Positions 55,715 to 64,000 of a stretch of DNA of 64,000 nt are shown here, piece after piece; within the stretch, counting starts at the first letter, position 1; each line of letters begins with the position of its first letter. The stretch is taken from NCBI GenBank assembly GCA_016802295.1, contig JAESIW010000154.1:124001-188000 (forward strand). Direction: 5' to 3'. Origin of the DNA: Brachionus rotundiformis (taxonomy: Eukaryota; Rotifera; Eurotatoria; Ploima; Brachionidae). Below the pieces are notes generated by a model. It saw nothing but the letters and a program-made list of their open reading frames with translations, ran no database searches and was not told the origin of the DNA. Position numbers and translations under genes: made by a program.

Positions 55715-58156
55715 TCTTTTCAGACTTTCATATTTATCAAGCATTGATCAAGTTGGCATTTTTTAAAAAGATTTAAAAAATAAAAAAGAAAGAAAATCAC
55801 AAACAAATCAATCAAGATTTTCTTGAATATAACCCAAGCTCAGACGGTTTCTGACTCCATTCGATAAGCTAAAGCAATATATTTACTAATAGCTTAGATT
55901 ATTTTCTCATAGGATTGAAAGGGAGGTCTAAGAACCATTCCGAACTACCCGGCCCGCCCAACTATCTTATTGAATAAAAAAAACTTCTGACTTAAACAAA
56001 AAGGATTATTCTATTTAATAAAAAATTCTTATAGAATTTCTTATAAATAACTGCTTCTATCTTATATGTTATTAATCTCTAAAATTCCTTTTAAAATAAA
56101 AAAAAATTATTTTTGAATCCTGAAGGTAATTTTTTCTCTAATGGTTAATTTATTTTAAATTATATTTAAATTGAGGAATCGAATGATATGTGTAATATTT
56201 AAACAAATAAATTTTTTTCCCTTAAAGCTTGATTACGTCTGATGACGTTTATTTATTTGTTATTCTATTTGTTTATCTATGTCGAGCTTAAGCTCCTTCA
56301 GATGAAAAGTTTTGAAAAGTTTTTAAGCTTTATTTATTTAATTTTTTTTGAATTGTTTGGGTTAACCAATTTAACCCCTCTGGACCTAACGCAGTTAACA
56401 GCCGAAGGTTAAGGGGTGACTTAATAAAAATCAGGAAAATTGAGTGACTATTTTTGAAGCTTACAAACAAAATGGATGCGAAATATGCTATAAAAAAGGG
56501 GACCCGGTTTGACTTGGTTACCATATCATTTTAATATAAAAAAATTGCATTAACTTTGATATCTGTACCTCTGCTTTATTGATAGCTTATCAATTTACTA
56601 GATTTTTGAAAAGTGTGAAAAATAATAAAACATAACTAGGTGTAATGAAATTAAATATTTTTTTTGCTCTTTTTACTTCCTTATAGGCTCCTTGCGGAGC
56701 ATAGGGTCATTACTTCTGCTTTCGACTCAAGTCGATCCTTTGCCTTCACCCTTTCATCTTTGCTTCCCCCCATGTAATTTCCATTTCGGTGAGCTCTTTC
56801 GTGATTGTTGACCTCAATATTATTATTGGTCGTCTTACCTTTACTCACCCTTTTGATGTCCATTGTAGAGCTCTGGTATACGTATTCTTTTCATTCTAAG
56901 CATATGTCCAAGCCATCGCAGTCTTCAAGCTCATCGTTCGACAAATTTTCAGGTCTGTGTATCTCAAGAATCCTTCACAGGCTACCAGTGTGGAAAGTAT
57001 TCAAGGCATTTTACTTTCTAATTTAGAACTTCTACAGCGTTCACATCTTGATTTTTGTTTCCTTGCTGTAGCGGTTTGATATCCAGACGTTTGAGTCTGC
57101 AAAATACTCCTTTTGCTTTCTAGATGTTTTTATGCGTTCCCATTGATTAACTTATGATGATTTCTAAGTAGGTGGATTCACTCACACACTCAATGTTTGT
57201 ACCATCTACCATCTATGGTGATCCAGGTATCCAATTTGGTGCTTATTAATTTCGTTTCGGTCTCATTTATTTCGAGTCGACTGGCCTATGTCAAAGAAGT
57301 GTCTTAAATGATGTGGATATACGGTTTAAGTATAATTCTTGAAGAGAATTTCAAAGTATAATAAAAGATGGTTGTTAGAATTTTTGCTATTGGGTTGTCA
57401 ATTAAAAAAAAATTAAATTTTGGTTAAAGTTTAGTTTAGCTTTTTAGATTTTAAGGCATTTTTTTTCATTATTTATGAAATTTATTAGCTTATTATAAGC
57501 TTTCAAAATCAGTTAATCGCGGTGTCCCGACTTTCTTCTTCAAAATATTCCTTGATCAAATGTGATACTTTCTTGATATCTTTTCTCTGCTTTATATAAA
57601 ATTTATTTAGTTTTTTTTCTGCGCTTCAAAATTTCGGCATGATTTTTAACTTATTGTTTACGATATTATTAAACTATTAAAAAAAATTTTTTTTACCTAA
57701 TTTTAATCAAAAACAGATCTATCATTTTCAACTTTTTACCAATTTTTTCAAAATTTTTTTTCTAACTTTTCAAAAAAAAAGCTGTCTTAATTACCATTTC
57801 TAATAACAAATATATTCTTATTAAATTTTTATTTATTTTTTAATTCTATAATATATTTCAATGAATTTGAATAAATATTATATCAGCCTATCTAAAGATG
57901 TCTATCAAATTGACATTTCCCTATTTTTAATTTAATAGCAAAAACAATAATAAGTAATTAGCCAATATTTATTTTTAAATTTTTAATTTTGTCAAACAAA
58001 AATAATTTTCCATAGCCTATTTTTTATCAAAGAAGGGAAAGTTAGAATGTGTTAGAGTTTGTTGCCTTATAAATTTATATATTTTTTTCAAACAACTTCA
58101 AACTAAACTAGATTAATGTTTTATTTATAAAAATAATACAAAATTTTATAAAATAA
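55715..58156. other. Distal part of the repeat-rich desert
   Basis: Apart from the LINE remnant, no gene is recognised. A patch at about 56350-56525 has inverted words (GGTTAACCAATTTAACCCC, AAGGTTAAGGGGTGA, TTGGTTACC) that hint at another decayed element. Confidence 0.4.
56685..57295 (-). mobile_element. Decayed non-LTR retrotransposon, C-terminal reverse transcriptase remnant
   Basis: Minus-strand conceptual translation, broken by stops and frameshifts, gives fragments typical of LINE reverse transcriptase C-termini. In order these are: INETETKLIST, CVSESTYLEI (equivalent of FTYLGS), KAKGVFCRLKRLDI, WLRHMLRMKRIRIP (equivalent of W-x-GH-x-LRM), RRPIIILRSTITKELTEMEITWGEAK (quoted as separate pieces RRPIIILRST and LTEMEITWGEAK), and PYAPQGA near the 3' end. 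The order matches RTE/Jockey-like elements. The local GC content is higher than the surroundings. No intact polymerase motif remains, so it is inactive. Confidence 0.72.
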
Positions 58157-59444
58157 TTAATTAGTTGTAGTTAAATTCAATATGTTCATTGAGCGAGAAT
58201 TTTCAGCTTGACTTCTAAAACCATAATACTTGCTTGAAAGCAAGCTTTTCAATTCATTTTTAAAACGCTTGTTCGAAATATAAAGTGTCAAAATATTAAA
58301 ACTATGAAACGAAAATGTGATATTATCACAAAGAGTGATAATCAAAACCCCATAGTCTGTGTTCATCAAAGTTATAAAGTAATAACCTGATACAATGGCT
58401 GATGGCAGTGTTGTAATAACGAATGCAAAATTAAGTGTCAAAACTGTACGCGTCATATTCAGCTTTTTTCGAACATTTTTGTTTGTTTGAATCGATGATG
58501 TCTTAAACTTCCTCATATTTGATAAAACAGATATGTATATCAAGAACAAGTCTATTATTGTTATTGTTAAAAAAGGCACAATTGAATACAAATAAAGATG
58601 AACCTTTAGAAATTAAATTTTATTTATTTGAACAAAAACAAAGCCAAAAATTTTGTTCGTATAATTATAAAAAAATTATCAATATTCCTAAAATTTATTA
58701 AGATAGTTATATTAAGATATGATAATCAAATTTTTTAAAGGTTTCAAGGTGTTTTTTTCAGAATTTGATTATACTTGAAAGCTTTAATTACTTATTTTTA
58801 AGTAGTTTAATCTAACAGATTCATAGTTAATTGTGACAAACCATAATCAAAAAATTTAATCCAAGACATGTTTAATAAAATTAATTAATAAATATTACTT
58901 GTCCAAAAGTGTTAAATAAATTATAGTCATGTTCCGGCTGAGCGTAGCATATTACTTTTTCACTACCGTTCACCCAAATACTGTATCCATTGGTAAAAAG
59001 CACATGAAAATTGATGCAACATAATACAAGTCCTATGACGAAAATATAAACCAATGAATAAAAGCCAGTGAAGTATTTTTTTTTCCAATTTTGGATTAAT
59101 ATAGAATTTAAGCGATCCATTGCTATCGAAACAAGAATCCACGCTGAATATTGAAGGCTAAAATATTGAAGAAATATTGAAATTCTGCACCATGCCAAAT
59201 TTGTGAAATTAAAATCGATTCCAAAAAATGGATCTATAAAGTGCTTTAAATTCCATTCGTACAAACCAATTATGTCATTTAAGCTGAGAACAGCTATAAA
59301 CTTGAAAGTATTGGTCCTCCATAAGCGCTTTCTGATACAGATTCCAAAAACTACCAAGTTAAAAAAAGTTCCAGCAATTGTTAAGAACAAGGCGTAGGTC
59401 CCTAGTATTTTATAAATTATCTCTTTAAACAATTGATTTATCAT
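58157..59444 (-). CDS. Rhodopsin-type GPCR, diverged
   Basis: A seven-helix receptor of 330 aa. Two exons, 59444-58899 and 58603-58157; intron 295 nt. TM1 starts near residue 15. TM2 has SLNDIIGLYEWNLKHF. TM3 has the Cys in AWCRISIFLQY and a DRY-like IAMDRLNSI. Extracellular loop 2 has VICYA for the disulfide. TM6 is TVLTLNFAFVITTLPSAI. TM7 ends in NILTLYISNKRFKNE, where the NPxxY proline is replaced. N-glycosylation sites (NFT, NGS) lie in extracellular loops. The fold resembles peptide (FMRFamide-like) receptors of protostomes, but the ligand is unknown. It is paralogous to the gene at 62008-62978, which lies in the opposite orientation. Confidence 0.86.
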
Positions 59445-59802
59445 TTTGAAAATTTTGTCTCAAAATTTTATTAATGAAGCTTTTATTTAAGGAAAAAAAT
59501 AATAAAATGACGCTTTTTTAGTAATTTGATTGACGGAAACCTGTCGAGAAGATAGGAAATAAACCAAAAAGAAATTGAAATAATTCATCTATTTTATAAT
59601 ATAAAAAGTCGGAATTTAGATTTTTAAAATGCAGCATAAATATAAATTCAAACATTTAAAAAAAATAGAATAGGTTGAATTTAGTCAATTAAATCAACTT
59701 AAACAAGATTTAAAATTTTTGTTTCAAAATAAGAATTAAGTCTTTTGATGAATTTATCTTAATTGAATGAATTTACAACAGTTAAATTTAATAAAAATTA
59801 TA

Positions 59803-59932
59803 TTATTATTTTGAAAATTAATTAATTTCATTCTAATAATCAAAAAATAATTAATAAAAGTACTAGACGAAATGATTTTTTTATTAAATATTTGGTGATT
59901 ATTAGAATGAAATTAATTTTCAAAATAACAAT
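59803..59932. repeat. AT-rich hairpin
   Basis: Arms 59803-59842 and 59896-59932 are reverse complements apart from a 4-nt indel. The shared core reads AATTTCATTCTAATAATCA on the left strand. The loop is about 53 bp. It may be a small foldback element. Confidence 0.6.
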
Positions 59933-60439
59933 AAAATAAAATAAAAAACTTCCTATTAGGAAATTATAAACTAAGATATTTATTAATTATTTTAAAATGA
60001 ATTAATCTACATCTTGAATTGTATTGATATTTTAAAAAATGAAATCAAAATAAAAAAAAATGATAAAATTTTATTTATGTTCAAATTTTAAAGAAACATT
60101 TTTCAAATAATTGAATATATAAAATTGAAAATTTTAAATACTTTTGAAAAAGATTCAATTTAATTTTTTAAATAAATTCATAATAAACGACTTTTTTGAT
60201 AATTCTTAAAAGGTATTTTGGATTCCAGAGTCAAAAAGAACACAATTTAAGAAAAAAACGTCAAAAACAGGTTTATTAAATTCCGAAAATTCAAAACTTA
60301 AGTGCTATCTGAATTTCAAATTTTTGACTTAAAATTCTCAAACTATGTCCTTTGAAACCCCTAGTGGTCAAAAACAAAATAATTCTTAAAAAAGTTTTAG
60401 TTCTTTCAAACCCAGTTATTCAATGAATTTAATCAAATT

Positions 60440-60775
60440 GAACACAAATTCGATTTAAATTATTATTATTTCTTTTATTATTTATATCTATTGTGATCAT
60501 CTTTTCTTCTGGAAAGAATACTTCACAATCCGATTCTTTTATTTCAGATTCTGATTAAAATAAGGATTCTTAATAATTAATATTAAAAAAATCTGCCTAA
60601 CAACCATAACATTGGAAAATTTAAAAATAACCGAAATAGATATTAAGTCGAACATCAACTTCTTTTTTATCATTTGATTGAAATTCAATAATTTTTGTCT
60701 TGCAAAAAACCCCAAAGTTATTATGGCGAAAAATTTAGACTTGATCACATATTTATAGTTTTAATCGAATTTGTG
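60440..60775. repeat. Possible MITE with short inverted termini
   Basis: AACACAAATTCGATTTAAA at the left end is mirrored by TTTTAATCGAATTTGTGTT at the right end (about 18 of 19 bp). The 335-bp interval has no convincing gene. A target duplication is not visible. Confidence 0.4.
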
Positions 60776-60829
60776 TTAAATATTAAGTTAATTAAACAAA
60801 AATTATCAATATTTACAAGGAACTAGTCA

Positions 60830-60997
60830 ATGTTTGGGAAAGCGGTGGATCAATTTGGTGAAAAGACAGAGTCTAGTGAAGTAGACTTGGGTCGGAGCGA
60901 ATCTTTGGTGGGTGATGATAATGGTACCAGGAAATCAGCAAGAGTCAAAACTCAAACTCAACATGTCAATTCGAATTCTAAATCTTATGATAAATAA
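60830..60997 (+). CDS. Small ORF, possible short gene or exon
   Basis: A 55-codon frame with ATG (GTCAATG) and a codon composition clearly less AT-rich than the flanks: FGKAVDQFGEKTES, then LGRSESLVGDDNGTRKSARV and a Thr/Gln/Ser/Asn-rich end. Polar, no known domain. An AG acceptor-like site precedes it (TTACAAG) and another follows the stop. It could be a small protein, an exon of a larger gene or a retroelement scrap. Confidence 0.3.
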   Translation: MFGKAVDQFGEKTESSEVDLGRSESLVGDDNGTRKSARVKTQTQHVNSNSKSYDK

Positions 60998-62007
60998 ACT
61001 CTCTATAAACTTAGGAATTTTTTTTTAATTGTTTCTTTCTTATTGTATTTTAGAGCTAATGCTTCGTTTATTGTACATTTTAGGAAACATTCTAGAATGT
61101 TTAAGTACCATATTAAATTTTTAAAAGAAATTTATATATATAGTATATTAATGAACTATATTCAAAATTTAAATCAAATGACATTATTTTGAGTCTTAAT
61201 TAATAAAAAATTAAACAAAAATTCAAAAAAGCTAAACCATATATTTGTTCAGTATTTTGTCTAGTTTATTTTAAAAAAAAAGTCGTCTATTAAGTAATCC
61301 CTAGAACAACATACGATTTAAATGAAAAAAATGTTTTTTTGCTTTTTTTAATTAAAAAAAATGCCACACCCTTTTTTGTAAAAAAATATACATCAGAATG
61401 TAGGATATTTTACCTCTTTCAGAATATATATGATTTGTAAAAAAAAATTGATTAAATTCATTGCATCTAGATACCAAAAATTTTTTCCTTGAATCTCTAC
61501 GAGCTTAATTGCCGTATTTTTATTTGTCAATTTTATTGTTTAGAAAGAATTTAGAACTAGGCATAAGTGTTTGTTTATCTCATCTCATGATACTCTAAGC
61601 TAAAAAAATATAATAGATATTATGGTATCTTGATTAAACTATTTTCACCTCTGGATTTAACTTTTAAAGAAGTCGCGTGAATTTAGTTTTGAATTGAATC
61701 GAAAGAGAAGTTTATCAAAATATAAGTTAAAATAGATTTATATTTCATTATATGTATATTTTTTAAAATTTAAATTACAAAATCAAGTTTCAAGTCCAAA
61801 AAATTAAAATTCTGCTAAAATTAGAAAAATTGAAGAAAATTATATAATATACATTATGACTTAATTTCTAAAATTCCAAAGTAATTAGAAATATTCAAAA
61901 TTCTGAAAAATAGTTTAATTCAATTATGAAATAAATGTTAAACTTTTGCATAAATAAAACTAGATTTAAGGCTTTTTTTGATCAAGAAAATAGTTTCTTA
62001 ACAAAAA

Positions 62008-62978
62008 ATGAATCAACGCATAAAAGAAATAATACTAAAAATTCTTGGTATCTATTCACTAAATTGCTTAATATTTGGTACAATATTCAATATTTGTACC
62101 TGTTTAATATGTTTAAGAAAATCTCTTAATAAAATTACAACCTTTAAATTATTAGCAATAGTCAGCCTAAGCGATATACTCACATTATACGAATGGAACT
62201 TGAACCACTTTACTCTAGCATTTTATGGCTTTGAATACCATTTGATAAATTTACCATGGTGTAGAATATCTATGTTTTTGCAGTATACTTTTACACAATT
62301 TTCTTCTTGGCTTCTGGTAAAGTAATATATTTTAATTTTTAAAACTAAATTTTTAAATAAAGTATTTAAAAGGTATCAATTGCAATAGATAGATTTTTGT
62401 CAATAAAATTTACCAATTGGACATTGTGGTTTTCCAATGGAACAAAGCCGTACATATTCAGTGTATTCTTGCTCCTTATTTTTGTATCCTTAAATTGTCC
62501 GATTTTGTTCAAAATAGGCTATTCAACGGAGATAAATCAAACTAAAATTGTATATTGCCATATTGAGTACCAAAAGGGATATATAACCTACAATATTTTA
62601 TCATCAATTCATTTGTTTCTAAGTTCAGTGATGCCATTTCTTGCTTTAACAGTTATAAATGGATTACTAATTTACTATGGAGTGATTAAGAGTAAAAGAA
62701 AAATTGGCGGCACCACTGAGACAAACAAAAAGTTGATCAATATGACCATAACGATACTGATATTGAATTTTCAATTTATAATTTTTACTTTACCTTCAGC
62801 CATTATTTCAGGTTTTTTGTATTTAAATATGTCCAAGAGTGATGTAGGCTTGATTATAATATTTATATGTGACAATTTGGACATAACATATCATGCATTT
62901 AATATTTTTACTCTTTACTGTACCAATAAGAGGTTTAAAGGTGAAATAAGAGAAATTTATGGAAAATGTCTAAGTTAG
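62008..62978 (+). CDS. Rhodopsin-type GPCR, paralogue of the upstream receptor
   Basis: 304 aa in two exons, 62008-62316 and 62373-62978; the intron of 56 nt falls just after TM3. It shares with the gene at 58157-59444 the blocks KILGIYSL, TTFKLLAIVSLSDI, LYEWNLNHF, PWCRISMFLQY, SIAIDRFLSI, TLPSAIISG and NIFTLYCTNKRFK. TM3 and loop-2 cysteines are present (WCRI, YCHIEY). The third intracellular loop is short and basic (KSKRKIGGT). The intron position differs: here after TM3, in the paralogue after extracellular loop 2. The ligand is unknown; a neuropeptide is the likeliest class. Confidence 0.86.
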
Positions 62979-64000
62979 TAAGTTAGTTAGCTTAGTAAGT
63001 ATTTTTAATATTATTATTATAGAGTTACGGTAAGTTACATAACTCACTTAGAGTATTTGAAAGGAATGATGTTATTCCTTACGCTATGGGAGCTTTTTGT
63101 TCTGTAGTAAACTTAATTATTTAAAAAAATAAATAAATTTAATCAATACATAAGAATATTTCTCAAAGATAACTAAATTTAATAATAAATAGTTTAATTT
63201 TTTTTATAATTTTTATGTAGTTTAAAAATTAGAAAGTTTATTTAAATGTATATTGACTAAATCAATAGATAAAAAGTCATCTAAAATCGTTTCCATCCAT
63301 CTCCATTACATTACATCAAAATTAAATCCTTCTACAACCTAAAAAAAAGTTAAAAATATTTTAATCTGATGCGATAAAAATTATATTAAGAATTAATTAG
63401 CGCTAAGTTTGATGTTTTCAAATCATCAAAGTTCAATATTACCAATGATTCTTTTTTATGCTTATGTTAAGCGTTCAAAGTTGATACTTTATTGGCGAAA
63501 TTGTATTTGATAAATGTCAAGATAAAGAAGCGTGTCGGTTGGTTGTCAATTTTTACCAAACTGCAAATAAGTTGAATTTATTTGGTAACTTTGGTAATGA
63601 CTCTAAATCAACAACATTGTCATTGCATTCATCCACATTGCCACTTTTATTTCGCAGCTTAAAACATGCTTCATCATCAACGATTTAGATCAATTTTAAG
63701 CATTTTAGTCGAACAGAACAGGATTCTGGCTTAAGCCTCATAGACCAAAAAAATTATATAGTAAAAAAAGATTAAAAAAAGCTCTGAAAACTTAGTCTGA
63801 ATAGATCTGATTAAAATAATTTTAAAATACTCAATAGCAAATCTAATATATAAATTTGATAAATTTATCTAACCTTTAATTTGTTCTTTTTATGCTAATC
63901 ATTAAGAAAATTAAAGACTAGAGATAGGTTAAATATTCAAAATTATTTTTTTAGTTAGTATACCTAATTTCTAGTAATGACTTCTCAACTCTGTTCTTGA
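62979..64000. other. Downstream intergenic region to the window end
   Basis: No gene supported. A short minus-strand frame at about 63553-63680 (DEACFKLRNKSGN, then VDECNDNVVDLESLP) has protein-like composition but no start, splice site or homology that I recognise. Confidence 0.4.

Larger units (their letters stand above)
59445..62007. other. Divergent spacer between the two GPCR genes
   Basis: 2.6 kb, mostly non-coding. It contains an AT-rich inverted repeat (59803-59932), a pair of 18-bp inverted termini about 335 bp apart (60440-60775) and one small open frame (60830-60997), listed separately. Confidence 0.5.

Noticed and set aside
63553..63680. Short minus-strand frame near the window end
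   Set aside because: It lacks a start, acceptor and homology. It is only mentioned in the spacer entry.
1..64000. CRISPR arrays, prokaryotic operons, riboswitches or viral genes
   Set aside because: The DNA is spliced animal nuclear sequence. No regularly spaced repeats, Shine-Dalgarno-led gene strings or viral hallmark proteins were seen.

Overview
The window is animal nuclear DNA. It is strongly AT-rich, and its protein-coding genes are interrupted mostly by very short GT-AG introns of about 45-58 nt. The gene set is metazoan: myelin regulatory factor, a matrix metalloproteinase, an IL-17-type cytokine, SLC6 and SLC17 transporters, chitin-binding peritrophin domains and rhodopsin-type GPCRs. 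Standard-code reading and tiny introns, together with chitin-binding proteins and a diverged GPCR family, fit a small protostome. A monogonont rotifer of the Brachionus type is my best guess, but that is inference and no species marker was found.

Layout. 0-8.4 kb: a Rap-like GTPase, a single-exon IL-17-like secreted protein, a leucine-rich-repeat protein, a 14-exon SLC17 transporter and TMCO1. 8.9-13.7 kb: WDR47, whose one long intron carries a piggyBac-type MITE and the remains of a Tc1 transposon. 13.8-16.9 kb: a gene-poor stretch with two hairpin elements. 16.9-29.7 kb: an SLC6 transporter with altered sodium-site residues, a secreted MMP and a compact MYRF gene. 32.4-43.7 kb: ribosomal protein S15, a large LRR-like membrane receptor with a pseudogene scrap upstream, tRNA-Ile(AAU), an unrecognised 242-aa protein, a five-domain chitin-binding protein, and a head-to-head pair of mitochondrial genes (FAM162-like and HIGD1-like). 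44.6-51.5 kb: ETHE1, an asteroid-like nuclease-fold protein and a C2-PDZ protein. 51.5-58.1 kb: a repeat-rich desert with a long-TIR MITE and a decayed LINE, plus two probable terminal exons of an unknown gene. 58.1-63 kb: two related GPCR genes in divergent orientation.

There is no operon or obvious biosynthetic cluster. The genes are mostly conserved single-copy animal genes. The only neighbours with a plausible shared biology are FAM162-like and HIGD1-like (mitochondrial inner membrane, hypoxia-linked in vertebrates) and the GPCR pair (local duplication). All multi-exon models were built by hand. Each was checked by requiring GT-AG junctions, an open frame across joins and a total length divisible by three.
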